From: Mycolicibacterium pulveris
Lineage (GTDB): Bacteria; Actinomycetota; Actinomycetes; Mycobacteriales; Mycobacteriaceae
Reading direction: 5' to 3'
Assembly: GCF_010725725.1 (NCBI RefSeq)
Contig: NZ_AP022599.1
Coordinates: 4,774,001 to 4,838,000, forward strand
DNA length: 64,000 bases
Of this stretch, positions 18,649 to 27,218 are shown in pieces; within the stretch, counting starts at the first letter, position 1; every line of letters begins with the position of its first letter. The notes under the pieces are model-generated. The model searched no databases, was not told where the DNA came from, and saw nothing but the letters and a program-made list of their open reading frames with translations. The position numbers were made by a program, and so were the translations under genes.

Positions 18649-19890
18649 ATGCCGACTCCGAATCTTCCGCCCGGGTTCGACTTCACCGATCCCGATATCT
18701 ACGCAGAACGGTTGCCGGTCGAGGAACTCGCCGAACTGCGCAGGGTCGCACCGATCTGGTGGAACGAGCAGCCGATGGGCACCGGAGGTTTCGACGACGG
18801 CGGCTTCTGGGTGGTCACCAAGCACAAGGACGTCAAGGAGGTGTCGCTGCGCAGCGACGTCTTCTCCAGCCTGGCCAAGACCGCGCTACCGCGGTACCGG
18901 GACGGTACGGTGGGCGAGCAGATCGAGCGCGGCAAATACGTCCTGCTCAATATGGACGCACCGCACCACACCCACCTGCGCAAGATCATCTCGCGCGCCT
19001 TCACGCCGCGCGCCATCGAGCGACTCCGCGACGAACTCGGCCAGCGCGCACAGGCGATCGCCAAGGCCGCCGGCGAGCAGGGATTCGGGGACTTCGTCGA
19101 GCAGGTGTCCTGTGAGCTGCCGCTGCAGGCCATCGCCGGGCTGATGGGGGTGCCGCAGGAGGAACGGATGAAGCTGTTCCACTGGTCCAACCAGATGGTC
19201 GGCGACCAGGACCCGGAGTTCGCCGACAACGACGCGATCACCGCCTCGGCCGAGCTCATCATGTACGGCATGAAGCTGGCCGCGGAGCGCGCCGACAAAC
19301 CCGGTGAAGACCTCGTCACCAAGCTCGTCCAGGCCGACGTCGAAGGACACAAGCTCTCCGACGACGAGCTCGGGTTCTTCGTGATCCTGCTGGCCGTAGC
19401 GGGCAATGAGACGACCCGCAACTCCATCACCCAGGGCATGATGGCCTTCACCGACCACCCCGACCAGTGGGAGCTGTTCAAGAAGGCACGCCCGGCGACC
19501 GCCGCCGACGAGATCGTCCGGTGGGCCACCCCGGTCACCTCGTTTCAGCGCACCGCGCTGGAGGACATCGAGCTGTCCGGCGTGCAGGTCAAGAAGGGGC
19601 AACGGGTCGTCATGTTCTACCGGTCGGCCAACTTCGACGAGGACGTCTTCGACGATCCGTTCACGTTCAACATCCTGCGAGATCCCAACCCGCACGTGGG
19701 TTTTGGTGGCACCGGCGCGCACTACTGCATCGGCGCCAACCTGGCGCGCATGACCATCGACCTGATGTTCAACGCCATCGCCGACCACATCCCGGACCTG
19801 GCCCCGCTCACCAAGCCCGAGCGGCTCCGGTCGGGCTGGCTCAACGGGATCAAGCACTGGCAGGTCGACTACTCCGGCGCGGGCCGGTAG
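18649..19890 (+). CDS. cyp125: Cytochrome P450 CYP125, steroid C26(27)-monooxygenase
   Basis: A 413-residue P450. The N-terminus (MPTPNLPPGFDFTDPDIYAE) is almost that of M. tuberculosis CYP125A1. The I-helix motif AGNETTRN, ExxR in DEIVRWA, and heme loop GFGGTGAHYCIG (Cys near residue 360) are intact. CYP125 enzymes hydroxylate and further oxidise the terminal side-chain carbon of cholesterol and cholestenone, the entry step of side-chain degradation. Start ATG 18649 has TGAGGAG eight bases upstream. M. smegmatis is known to carry an additional CYP125 (CYP125A4) outside its main cholesterol cluster, and this gene, next to an LdtMt1-like gene, is a good candidate orthologue. The electron donor is not encoded here. 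Confidence 0.93.
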   Translation: MPTPNLPPGFDFTDPDIYAERLPVEELAELRRVAPIWWNEQPMGTGGFDDGGFWVVTKHKDVKEVSLRSDVFSSLAKTALPRYRDGTVGEQIERGKYVLLNMDAPHHTHLRKIISRAFTPRAIERLRDELGQRAQAIAKAAGEQGFGDFVEQVSCELPLQAIAGLMGVPQEERMKLFHWSNQMVGDQDPEFADNDAITASAELIMYGMKLAAERADKPGEDLVTKLVQADVEGHKLSDDELGFFVILLAVAGNETTRNSITQGMMAFTDHPDQWELFKKARPATAADEIVRWATPVTSFQRTALEDIELSGVQVKKGQRVVMFYRSANFDEDVFDDPFTFNILRDPNPHVGFGGTGAHYCIGANLARMTIDLMFNAIADHIPDLAPLTKPERLRSGWLNGIKHWQVDYSGAGR

Positions 19891-20174
19891 TCGATGATCG
19901 ACCGCCAGTACTCCTCAGGGATCTCGGCGTTCGCGCGCAAGACCATCGCCAGACCGGTCGCCATCGCGATACCCAGCAGGCCCAGCCACAGCCCGAACAC
20001 GCCGATCACGGCCCACAGCACTGCGGTCACCGTCGGCCACGGCGAGAGCACGGCGAGCACCGGCGCGAAGAAGAAGCCGGCGCCGATATAGGCCGCCGAA
20101 CCGGCGCGATCGGAGATCAGCACGAAGCGCAACCACCGCGGAATCGGCGTATCGGCGGGAAGTTTGGACCCCAT
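19869..20174 (-). CDS. Small two-helix membrane protein
   Basis: A 101-residue protein starting at ATG 20174 with AGGAG upstream. Two hydrophobic segments are visible, about residues 28-48 (AYIGAGFFFAPVLAVLSPW) and 50-75 (VTAVLWAVIGVFGLWLGLLGI), with a charged C-terminal tail. No family motif is recognised. Its 3' end overlaps the convergent CYP125 gene by 22 bases. It is divergent from the XRE regulator, and a palindrome lies between the two. Confidence 0.65.
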   Translation of the reverse strand: MGSKLPADTPIPRWLRFVLISDRAGSAAYIGAGFFFAPVLAVLSPWPTVTAVLWAVIGVFGLWLGLLGIAMATGLAMVLRANAEIPEEYWRSIIDYRPAPE

Positions 20175-20235
20175 GTGCGCTCCTGTCGTCGAACCCGATG
20201 ATTCCACGGTCCTCCCGGCGGGTAGGGGCCGCAAT

Positions 20236-20248
20236 TACCTGACAGGTA
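20236..20248. promoter_or_regulatory. Perfect palindrome, likely operator of the XRE/MmyB regulator
   Basis: TACCTG-A-CAGGTA is a perfect 6+6 inverted repeat between the divergent small membrane protein and the XRE gene, 36 bases before GTG 20285. It is a plausible autoregulatory site that could also control the membrane protein gene. Confidence 0.6.
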
Positions 20249-20284
20249 GTGGCTCCAGCGACCCCGCTGGGTGACACTGAACCC

Positions 20285-21061
20285 GTGACCACAGTTGACG
20301 CACCGGCACCGGCGTTCGGCACCCTCATGCGGCACTGGCGGCAACGCCGCCGGCTCTCGCAACTCGACCTCGCGATCGAGGCCGACGTCTCGGCCCGCCA
20401 CGTCAGCTTCATCGAGACGGGACGCTCGGTGCCGAGTCGGGCGATGGTGTTGCGACTGGCCCGGGTGCTCGACGTGCCCCTGCGCGAACAGAACCAACTG
20501 CTGCTGGCCGCCGGTCTGGCGCCGGTGTACGGCGAACGCTCGCTCGACGATCCGGACATGGCCGCCGTCCGCGAGGGCGTGGCGCGGGTTCTGGACGCCT
20601 ACAACCCTTTTCCGTGCGTGGTGGTGGACCGGGGTTGGCAGATCGTGCAGGCCAATTCCGGCGCAGGTGTGCTGTTGGAGGGGGTCGCCGAGCACCTGCT
20701 CGCGCAGCCGAACGCGCTTCGTATCGCTTTGCACCCGGAAGGCTTGGCGCCGCGCATCCGAAACCTCGGCCAGTGGCGGCACCATCTGATCGCGCGGTTA
20801 CGACGCGAGGCGGCCGCCGGCGGTTCGGCCGACCTGTCGGCGCTGCTGACCGAGATCGAAGCCTACCCAGGAGGTTTCGATGAAACCCTTGACCTCGGCG
20901 GTGTCGCGGTGCCGCTCGAGCTCTACACCGCCGACGGCCGCCTGCTGACGTTCCTCAGCATGCTCACCACGTTCGGCACCGCGCTCGACGTCACCGCCGC
21001 AGAACTTTCCATCGAGGCGTTCCTGCCCGCCGATGAGGACACCGCCGCGGCTCTGCGGTGA
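20285..21061 (+). CDS. XRE-type helix-turn-helix regulator with MmyB-like ligand domain
   Basis: A 258-residue regulator from GTG 20285. The N-terminal HTH (about 15-70) has LSQLDLAIEADVSARHVSFIETGR, the standard XRE form. From about residue 95 a MmyB-like (PAS-related) domain follows, with the recognisable NPFPCVVVDRGWQIVQAN opening; in related proteins this domain binds fatty-acid-like ligands. Such regulators often control an adjacent oxidoreductase or membrane gene. A palindrome sits upstream. The ligand and targets are unknown. Confidence 0.82.
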   Translation: MTTVDAPAPAFGTLMRHWRQRRRLSQLDLAIEADVSARHVSFIETGRSVPSRAMVLRLARVLDVPLREQNQLLLAAGLAPVYGERSLDDPDMAAVREGVARVLDAYNPFPCVVVDRGWQIVQANSGAGVLLEGVAEHLLAQPNALRIALHPEGLAPRIRNLGQWRHHLIARLRREAAAGGSADLSALLTEIEAYPGGFDETLDLGGVAVPLELYTADGRLLTFLSMLTTFGTALDVTAAELSIEAFLPADEDTAAALR

Positions 21062-21103
21062 AACGCACGTGAATGGCCCGTCACGGCAATAGAGTCTGGC
21101 CCC

Positions 21104-21523
21104 ATGGACAACCGACTAGTTGCGATGGCCGCAGTGGCGCTCATCGCCGGGACGGCCGGCTGTGCGGCACAGCCGGCGGCGCTCGGCAGCACCACCGCGA
21201 AGGTAACGATCAACGGCGAGAGCACCGGCGGCCCGCATCCCGTCGTCTGCTCACAGACGGGCTGGGCGTGGACCATCGAAACCCCGGACCAAGACAAAGG
21301 GTTCACGGCCGGCATCGACACCGGTGATGAGGTCAGCGTCCAGTCGGTTGAGTTCCGCGACCTCGGCGGTTTCACCGGCTCGTTCTGGAACGGAAACATC
21401 GGCGAAGCCGACATCACCACCGAGGGCGGGACGTTCATCATCAACGGATCGGCCGACGGCGCGTTCACCGACAACCCAAGCGAAGCCGTCACCGCAACCT
21501 TCCACATCGAAGCCAACTGCTGA
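21104..21523 (+). CDS. LpqH (19-kDa antigen)-like lipoprotein
   Basis: A 139-residue lipoprotein. The signal peptide ends in a lipobox-like GTAGC with the lipidated Cys at residue 20. The exported domain has the LpqH-family pattern: KVTINGEST, PVVCSQTGWAWTIETP, and a C-terminal cysteine (HIEANC) that can pair with the first domain cysteine. This fits the mycobacterial 19-kDa lipoprotein antigen family, surface lipoproteins that stimulate TLR2 in pathogenic species; the physiological role is unclear. The next gene follows after six bases. Confidence 0.82.
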   Translation: MDNRLVAMAAVALIAGTAGCAAQPAALGSTTAKVTINGESTGGPHPVVCSQTGWAWTIETPDQDKGFTAGIDTGDEVSVQSVEFRDLGGFTGSFWNGNIGEADITTEGGTFIINGSADGAFTDNPSEAVTATFHIEANC

Positions 21524-21529
21524 CCGACC

Positions 21530-21904
21530 GTGGTGCATCCGTTTCGCAGCGCGATCGAAGCCGGTGATCTGGACGGCGCGGTTGCCCTTCTGCACGAGGA
21601 CGTCGTGTTCAACAGCCCGGTCGTCTTCACGCCCTATGAGGGGCGGGAGGCGATGCGGCGCATCCTGGCGGCTGTCATGGAGGTCTTCGAAGACTTTCGC
21701 TACGTCCGTGAGATCGGCGGCGACGACGCCCGCGATCACGCGCTGGTGTTCGAGGCACGGGTCGGCGACAGGCGCCTGGAAGGCTGCGACTTCATCCAGC
21801 GCGACGACGATGGCGTGATCACGGAGTTCACCGTGATGGTGCGGCCGATGTCGGCCATGCTGGCGCTGGCTGAGGCGATGAGGGCGCAACTGGGCGAGGC
21901 CTAG
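21530..21904 (+). CDS. NTF2-like (SnoaL-type) protein
   Basis: A 124-residue protein from GTG 21530 with an NTF2-like alpha+beta barrel pattern: FRSAIEAGDLDGAVALLHEDVVFNSPV, then EGREAMRRILAAVMEVFEDFRYV and the final strand VITEFTVMVRPM. These small barrels serve as polyketide cyclases, isomerases or ligand-binding proteins. The substrate is unknown. It begins six bases after the lipoprotein gene. It lies directly before a FadR-type operator and regulator gene. Confidence 0.7.
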   Translation: MVHPFRSAIEAGDLDGAVALLHEDVVFNSPVVFTPYEGREAMRRILAAVMEVFEDFRYVREIGGDDARDHALVFEARVGDRRLEGCDFIQRDDDGVITEFTVMVRPMSAMLALAEAMRAQLGEA

Positions 21905-21908
21905 CAAC

Positions 21909-21919
21909 TGGTCAGACCA
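21909..21919. promoter_or_regulatory. FadR/GntR-type operator TGGTCAGACCA
   Basis: TGGTCAGACCA fits the TGGT-N3-ACCA form bound by FadR-subfamily GntR regulators such as PdhR and LldR. It is four bases after the preceding stop and 36 bases before the GntR start, so it is probably autoregulatory for the two-gene unit that follows. Confidence 0.68.
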
Positions 21920-21955
21920 CTTGACCTCTGGCCTGCGTGCTGGCATGGTTGCGGC

Positions 21956-22678
21956 ATGGCCTTGCAACCGGTGAACCGTCGTTCGGTGCCCGAGGACGTC
22001 TTCGACCAGATCGTCACCGAAGTGCTCAGCGGCGAGATGCAGCCCGGTCAGCCGCTGCCCAGCGAGCGCAGGCTGGCTGAAGTGCTGGGGGTGTCACGAC
22101 CCGCGGTCCGCGAGGCGCTCAAACGGCTCACCGCCGCCGGGCTGGTCGAGGTGCGACAGGGCGACGCCACCACCGTGCGCGATTTCCGCAGGCACGCCGG
22201 ACTGGATCTGCTGCCCCGGTTGCTCATTCGAGACGGCGAGCTGGATCTGTCCGTGGTGCGCAGCATCCTGGAGACGCGCCTGCACAACGGGCCGAAGGTC
22301 GCCGAGCTTGCGGCCGGGCGGCGCGGCCCCGAGTTGGCCGCAGTCCTCGACGACACCCTGCGGGCCCTGGCCGACGAACGGGATCCGGTCGAGCAGCAAC
22401 GCCATGCGCTGAGCTTCTGGGATCACGTCGTCGACGGCGCCGATTCGATTGCCTTCCGGCTGATGTACAACACGCTGCGCGCCACCTACGAACCCGCGCT
22501 GCCCGCGCTTGCCGCGGTGATGGCCGACGAGGTCGGCAGGCCGCAGGCCTATCGGGAATTGGCGAACGCGATCTGCGCCGGTGAGCCCGAACGTGCCAGG
22601 CGGGCCGCGCACGACCTTCTCGAACCCGCCACGACGGCACTGCTTGCCGCACTCGAGAACTTGGAGGAATCCCGATGA
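21956..22678 (+). CDS. GntR-family regulator, FadR subfamily (FCD domain)
   Basis: A 240-residue regulator. The winged HTH (about 10-75) has [29 protein letters not shown], then [13 protein letters not shown], typical of GntR/FadR. The C-terminal helical FCD-type domain (about 90-230) contains [21 protein letters not shown]. Its stop overlaps the start of the sterol-desaturase-family gene (ATGA). This tight coupling suggests that the regulator senses a metabolite related to the desaturase/hydroxylase reaction. An upstream TGGTCAGACCA site supports autoregulation. Confidence 0.87.
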   Translation: MALQPVNRRSVPEDVFDQIVTEVLSGEMQPGQPLPSERRLAEVLGVSRPAVREALKRLTAAGLVEVRQGDATTVRDFRRHAGLDLLPRLLIRDGELDLSVVRSILETRLHNGPKVAELAAGRRGPELAAVLDDTLRALADERDPVEQQRHALSFWDHVVDGADSIAFRLMYNTLRATYEPALPALAAVMADEVGRPQAYRELANAICAGEPERARRAAHDLLEPATTALLAALENLEESR

Positions 22679-23352
22679 GCACCCCGACGCGCGCCCGCAA
22701 AGCGTTCACCCTGGCCGATGCGCGACGCGAGTTCTGGACATACCCGTCGCCCTGGATGATCGGCGCGACGCTGGCCGCTGCGGTCGTCGCGCGGATCGCC
22801 GTCGGCGACTGGCAGCCCACCGACGCCGTCGTACCGGCTGCGATGGTGGCGCTCTTCCCGTTCTTCGAGTGGCTGGTGCACGTCTTCATCCTGCACTGGC
22901 GGCCGAAAACACTCGGCCCGCTCACTGTCGATCCGCTGCTCGCTCGGGAGCACCGGGCCCACCATCGAGATCCGCGCGCGGTCGCATTGATCTTCATTCC
23001 GTGGAAGGCGTTGCTGTGGGTGCTTCCGCTCGCGGTCGCCGTGGCGCTGTTGGCTTTTCCGCGGCTGGGAATGGGCCTGACGTTCTTGGTGAGCATCGCG
23101 ACGTTCGGCTTGGCGTACGAGTGGACCCACTACTTGATCCACACTGACTACAAGCCCAAAACCCGCGTGTACCGCGCTATTTGGCGCAACCACCGACAGC
23201 ATCACTTCAAGAACGAGCACTACTGGTTCACCGTGACCAGCTCCGGCACCGCCGACCGGGTCCTCGGGACGTATCCCGACCCGGCGAAGGTCGAGAACTC
23301 GCCGACGGCGAAAAACCTTCACGCCGAGGCAGTTCCCGGCGCAACGGGCTGA
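22675..23352 (+). CDS. Sterol desaturase / fatty acid hydroxylase superfamily membrane protein
   Basis: A 225-residue integral membrane di-iron protein. Histidine boxes are visible: HVFILHW (about 65), HRAHHRDPR (about 83), HYLIHTDY (about 150) and [13 protein letters not shown] (about 170), with hydrophobic segments between them (about 25-45, 105-145). The family hydroxylates or desaturates lipids such as sterols, carotenoids and fatty acids at the membrane. The substrate is unknown. It is translationally coupled to the FadR regulator, so expression is probably tied to a lipid signal. Confidence 0.85.
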   Translation: MSTPTRARKAFTLADARREFWTYPSPWMIGATLAAAVVARIAVGDWQPTDAVVPAAMVALFPFFEWLVHVFILHWRPKTLGPLTVDPLLAREHRAHHRDPRAVALIFIPWKALLWVLPLAVAVALLAFPRLGMGLTFLVSIATFGLAYEWTHYLIHTDYKPKTRVYRAIWRNHRQHHFKNEHYWFTVTSSGTADRVLGTYPDPAKVENSPTAKNLHAEAVPGATG

Positions 23353-23355
23353 TTC

Positions 23356-24135
23356 CTACGCCTGGACGATGATCGGATCACCGATGCGGACGGTGTCGAA
23401 GTACCACGCCGCGTTGTCGGGGCTGAGGTTGATGCAGCCGTGGCTGACGTTGGCGTAGCCCTGCGAGCCGACCGACCAGGGCGCGGAGTGCACGTAGACA
23501 CCGCCCCACGTCACCCGCACCCCGTACTCGCCGTTGATCAGGTAACCCTCGGAATCGCTGAGGGGAATGCCGATGGTGCGCGAATCGAACGTGACGCGGC
23601 GCTGCTTCTCCAGCGCGGTGAAGTTGCCGATCGGTGTCGGATACTTGGGTTTACCCATCGACGCGGGCATCTGGCGCGCCACCTCGCCGTCGATGCTGAC
23701 CGTGAACGTGTGGGCGCTGATGTCGGCGACGCTCACCACCTTCGCGCCCGTCTGGAAGTTGATCTTGGCCCCGCCCGCGGTGACCGCGATCGTCGAGTGC
23801 GCCGGCCAGTAGGTGGTCGGGGTGAACTCCACGACCCGATCGCTGAGCCAGGTGAACTCCCCGGCCGGCGGCTCCGGCGACGCGATGTCGATGCCGCGCT
23901 CGGCGGCGGCGCGGTCGGTGACGGCGCCCGCGAACGTCACCGTCACCGGATGGGCCACGCCCACTGTTTGGCCTGCGGGCTCGATGTTGACGACGTCGGC
24001 GGGCGTGGTGACGCCCGCAGAAGCGACCACGGCGACAGACCCGGTCGCCGTGAGCGCAACCATCCCTGCCATCACCGCAAACCATCGCAGCGCTCGGCGT
24101 AGCGCCGGCAATCCTCGCTTTTCGGCGTTCAGCAC
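23356..24135 (-). CDS. ldtA: L,D-transpeptidase, LdtMt1 (LdtA)-like
   Basis: A 259-residue exported enzyme from GTG 24135. An N-terminal signal or anchor (about 15-42) leads into one Ig-like domain (about 48-125) and then a YkuD catalytic domain. That domain carries HSAPWS and SHGCINLSP with the catalytic Cys near residue 234. Text and length are very close to M. tuberculosis LdtMt1 (Rv0116c), including SAHTFTVS, MPAS.GKP, TPIG and SQGYANVSHGCINL. It forms 3-3 peptidoglycan cross-links in the periplasm and is a target of carbapenems. It converges on the desaturase gene with a three-base gap. Confidence 0.9.
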   Translation of the reverse strand: MLNAEKRGLPALRRALRWFAVMAGMVALTATGSVAVVASAGVTTPADVVNIEPAGQTVGVAHPVTVTFAGAVTDRAAAERGIDIASPEPPAGEFTWLSDRVVEFTPTTYWPAHSTIAVTAGGAKINFQTGAKVVSVADISAHTFTVSIDGEVARQMPASMGKPKYPTPIGNFTALEKQRRVTFDSRTIGIPLSDSEGYLINGEYGVRVTWGGVYVHSAPWSVGSQGYANVSHGCINLSPDNAAWYFDTVRIGDPIIVQA

Positions 24136-24242
24136 ACTGCCATCCTAAGTTGTCTCACGCGATCACCTGGGCAATCGCAGCTGGATCGACCGCGCATGTC
24201 GCGCTGCTGCGACACACACGGTCTACCCGCTAATCGATCGCG

Positions 24243-24266
24243 TTGCCAGGATCGTTTCATGGCAAA
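24243..24266 (-). terminator. Possible terminator hairpin after the dehydratase gene
   Basis: On the minus strand TTTGCCA (complement of 24260-24266) and TGGCAA (complement of 24243-24248) can pair over an 11-base loop, about 20 bases after the dehydratase stop. There is no strong U-tract. A second hairpin, TGTCGC-GCTGCT-GCGACA, is at 24197-24214. One of the two may end the transcript. Confidence 0.35.
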
Positions 24267-24284
24267 CCTGAACGCCGCGTGTTG

Positions 24285-25232
24285 TCAGGCCAGGATCTCC
24301 TGCAACAGCGCGGGTTCGATGTTGCCGCCGGACAAGACCATCACCGTGCGGCCCGCAGGTGTCGAGCCCTGACGGTAGGCGGCCAAGGCCACCGCGCCGC
24401 TGGGCTCGCTGACCAGATGCGCGCGGTAAGCGAGTTCGCGTACGGCTACGCGGATTTCGCTTTCGGCTACCGTGACGACACCGTCCAGCACCGCCTGCAG
24501 GTGTGCAAACGTCAACTCGGACGGTTGCGAGCGAAGGCCATCGGCGATGGTGCGGTTGCGGTCCTCGATCGACCATTCGACACGGTGACCGACACGCAGA
24601 CCCTGCGCGGTGTCAGACGCCAACTCCGGCTCCACCCCGATCACACGAGCGTTCGGGCAGAGCGCCTTGATCGCGGTACCGATTCCTGACGCCAGACCGC
24701 CACCGCTTACCGGCACCAAGACGTTTTCGACGGTGGGCAGGTCCTCGGCGATCTCCAGGCCGACGGTGCCTTGCCCGGCGATGATGTCGGGGTGGTCGAA
24801 CGGCGGTATCAGCAGGCCCCCGGTCTCCTCCACCAGTTCGGCCGCCACGCGCTCGCGCTGCCCCGCTTCGCACAGCACCACCTCGGCGCCGTGGCCGCGG
24901 GCGGCGGCCACCTTCACCTCAGGGGTCTCGCGCGGCATGACGATATGAGCCGGGATTCCGAACACCGCGGCGGCGTGCGCGACCGCCTGCGCATGGTTTC
25001 CGCTGGAATACGCCACCACTCCCCTGGTGCGAACCGATTCGCCGAGACGATCGATCGCGTTGAACGCGCCGCGCACCTTGAACGCGCCGATCACCTGCAG
25101 GCTCTCGGGCTTGATCCACAGCGGCCGGTCGTCGTCGCCCGCCCACGCTGCGCGCAGCAGCGGCGTGCGCACGATGAAGGCGCGAACCCGCGCGGCCGCC
25201 TCTTCGATGTCGTGGATCGTCACCAGCCGCAC
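24285..25232 (-). CDS. Threonine/serine dehydratase-like PLP enzyme
   Basis: A 315-residue fold-type II PLP enzyme. The PLP lysine lies in ESLQVIGAFKVRGAFNAI (about residue 55), with the substrate loop SSGNHAQ and the phosphate-binding SGGGLASG (about 178). Length matches the short catabolic type (TdcB/serine racemase) without the C-terminal ACT domain of IlvA, so allosteric isoleucine control is unlikely. It would deaminate threonine or serine, or racemise serine. The start is GTG 25232 (MRLVTIHD); longer frames run into the divergent gene. It is divergent from the second nitronate monooxygenase gene with a 51-base spacer. Confidence 0.85.
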   Translation of the reverse strand: MRLVTIHDIEEAAARVRAFIVRTPLLRAAWAGDDDRPLWIKPESLQVIGAFKVRGAFNAIDRLGESVRTRGVVAYSSGNHAQAVAHAAAVFGIPAHIVMPRETPEVKVAAARGHGAEVVLCEAGQRERVAAELVEETGGLLIPPFDHPDIIAGQGTVGLEIAEDLPTVENVLVPVSGGGLASGIGTAIKALCPNARVIGVEPELASDTAQGLRVGHRVEWSIEDRNRTIADGLRSQPSELTFAHLQAVLDGVVTVAESEIRVAVRELAYRAHLVSEPSGAVALAAYRQGSTPAGRTVMVLSGGNIEPALLQEILA

Positions 25233-25283
25233 GTGTTCAGTCTGACGCACAACGCGGCCGATAAGGTGGGGCGGTGACGGCTG

Positions 25284-26273
25284 ATGGATCTTCTTGACCG
25301 GCTGCGTCTCGACGTTCCGGTCGCGCAGGCAGGAATGGGCGGCGGGCTGGCCGGCCCCGAACTGGCCGCTGCCGTCGCCGCGGCTGGCGCGCTGGGCACC
25401 CTCGGTCTGACCGCACCCGACCGGCTCACAGCGGCCGTCGAACGGGTGCGCGAGGCGGCGCCGGACCGCGCGGTCGCCGTGAACCTGCTGATGCCGTTCG
25501 TGCGCCGCGGTCACGTCGACGCGTGCCTGCGCTCGCGCGTCGACGTCGCGGTGATGGCGTTCCGGATCGACCGGGCGATGATCGCCCGTCTCCGCGAGGG
25601 CGGGGTTTTCGTGTTCGTCATGGTCGGTACCGAGCAGCAGGCCCGCACGGCCATCGCCTGGGGCGCCGACGGGTTGATTGCTCAAGGCGGCGAGGCCGGC
25701 GGCCACCTCACCGGCGACACCGACGCGTTGCGCTTCCTGCCGGTGGCGTTGCGCGTCGCCGAGGACCGACCGGTACTGCTGGCCGGCGGCATCGCGTCGG
25801 CCGAGGACACCCGCGCCGCGCTGGCCGCCGGAGCGCACGGGGTGGTAGCGGGCACGCGGTTCCTGTTGACCCGCGAATCACGCGCCCATCGCGCCTATCA
25901 GCAGCGAATCCTGGCCGCCGACAGGACGTTTCGTACCACGCTGTTCGGGCTTGGCTGGCCAGCGCCGCACCGGGTGGTCGCCAACGCCGCCACCCGCCGC
26001 TGGTGTGGCGACGACGGCGGTGCGCGGCTGGCGCCGCGGCTGGTGAACGTGCTGAGCGGTCCAATGGCCCGGCTGCCCGATCGCGCGGCGGCGTCGGTGA
26101 ACAACCTGCAGACGCCGATGCTCCCGTTGTTCTCCCCCATCGCTCCGACACTGGACATGCCGGAATCCTCGGTCGAGCGCACCGCGCTGTACGCGGGTGA
26201 GACGGTGCTGCGGATCGAGTCTGTGATCTCGGCCGCCGAGGCTGTCGCGGAGCTCTCACCCGGAGGACACTGA
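25284..26273 (+). CDS. Nitronate monooxygenase family FMN protein (short form)
   Basis: A 329-residue TIM-barrel flavoprotein of the NMO/2-nitropropane dioxygenase family. It shows VAQAGMGGGLAGPELAAAVAAAGALGTLG at the start of the barrel (in pieces), LIAQGGEAGGHL and LLAGGIASAEDTRAALAAGAHGVVAGTRF (FMN phosphate loops). It lacks the extra insertion present in the paralogue at 12950 and has no KstR-type site. The gene is followed after five bases by a DCC-family protein, probably in the same transcript. The substrate is unknown. Confidence 0.85.
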   Translation: MDLLDRLRLDVPVAQAGMGGGLAGPELAAAVAAAGALGTLGLTAPDRLTAAVERVREAAPDRAVAVNLLMPFVRRGHVDACLRSRVDVAVMAFRIDRAMIARLREGGVFVFVMVGTEQQARTAIAWGADGLIAQGGEAGGHLTGDTDALRFLPVALRVAEDRPVLLAGGIASAEDTRAALAAGAHGVVAGTRFLLTRESRAHRAYQQRILAADRTFRTTLFGLGWPAPHRVVANAATRRWCGDDGGARLAPRLVNVLSGPMARLPDRAAASVNNLQTPMLPLFSPIAPTLDMPESSVERTALYAGETVLRIESVISAAEAVAELSPGGH

Positions 26274-26278
26274 ACACC

Positions 26279-26656
26279 ATGACCGGAGTGCTGTTCTTCG
26301 ACGGCCGGTGCGGGATGTGCACCCGTGCGCGGGACTTCTTGATGAGGCTGGATCGCACCGGCGAGCTGACCACAGAACCGCTCCAGGTCGAGGGCGCTGC
26401 GCAGCGGCTCGGCATCCCGGAGTCGCGCCTGCTGGAGTCGGCGCGCTGGCTTGATTCCTCCGGCGCGGTCTACGCGGGCGCAGAGGCGGTGAACGCCGCG
26501 TTGTCGTCGGCGCTGGGCACCCGATGGCCCTCGCGGCTCTACCGTATTCCCGGAGTTCGCGGGCTGCAGGAGGCGGTATATCGGCGGGTCGCCGATCACC
26601 GGCACCGCTTCCCCGGCACCACGCCCTACTGCGAATCGCACCCGCTGTCCTGCTGA
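26279..26656 (+). CDS. DCC-family thiol-disulfide oxidoreductase-like protein (DUF393)
   Basis: A 125-residue protein with the diagnostic N-terminal LFFDGRCGMCTRARDF (DxxCxxC) of the DUF393/DCC family, giving Cys residues at about 11 and 14. A later YRIPGVRGLQEAVYRRVADHRHR segment is also typical. Members are thioredoxin-like and probably act in redox reactions; targets are unknown. It is five bases behind the nitronate monooxygenase gene. Confidence 0.8.
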   Translation: MTGVLFFDGRCGMCTRARDFLMRLDRTGELTTEPLQVEGAAQRLGIPESRLLESARWLDSSGAVYAGAEAVNAALSSALGTRWPSRLYRIPGVRGLQEAVYRRVADHRHRFPGTTPYCESHPLSC

Positions 26657-26666
26657 GCCGTCGGGG

Positions 26667-27218
26667 TCAGGGCGCGTCGAAGGCGACTTCGGTCCACGCG
26701 GGGTTGTCGTCGCGATGATCGGCGGTGTTGCGGCACTCGCCGTATAGTCGCATGGTGGCGACGTCGGTGCCTGCGCCCTGGCGATGCAACACCGACGTGA
26801 CGCCGTTCCTCGTGAGTTTGTGACCGAAATGTTCGGCCGTGGTCGGCGCGGGCGCCCAACCGTGGGCGGCCATGGCGGCCGCGACGTCGTCTAGATACTG
26901 CCAGTTATCCTGCGGCATAACGAAATTGAGGTAGAGAACCGCTTGGTATGGCGGGTCGTGCGTGTTCTTGCACGACACATAGGCATAGCCCCCCGTGGGT
27001 TGTGGCAGGTGGGCGGCGGCGACGATCTGGCGTGCGGCGTCGACCACCTGCGCCGCGGCCTGGTCGTCGGTGAGCGGTTCGGCGACCTGCCTCGGCGCCT
27101 CCACGACCGGCTCGTTGACCACCACGAACGCCGCCCCCAGCAGCAGGCACAGCACCATGGCCGCCCACAGCAGCGCGGTAGACGGCCTCGACCGGATCCA
27201 GTCAGCCCGGTTCGGCAT
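26667..27218 (-). CDS. Membrane-anchored hypothetical protein
   Basis: A 183-residue protein with a basic cytosolic start, one N-terminal transmembrane helix (about 16-35, LLWAAMVLCLLLGAAFVVV), and an exported domain of about 145 residues. That domain carries two cysteines (YVSCKNTHD and YGECRNTAD) likely to pair outside the membrane. The domain resembles mycobacterial exported proteins of unknown function. Its start lies inside the end of the TetR gene (17-base overlap), so the two are probably transcribed together. Confidence 0.7.
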   Translation of the reverse strand: MPNRADWIRSRPSTALLWAAMVLCLLLGAAFVVVNEPVVEAPRQVAEPLTDDQAAAQVVDAARQIVAAAHLPQPTGGYAYVSCKNTHDPPYQAVLYLNFVMPQDNWQYLDDVAAAMAAHGWAPAPTTAEHFGHKLTRNGVTSVLHRQGAGTDVATMRLYGECRNTADHRDDNPAWTEVAFDAP

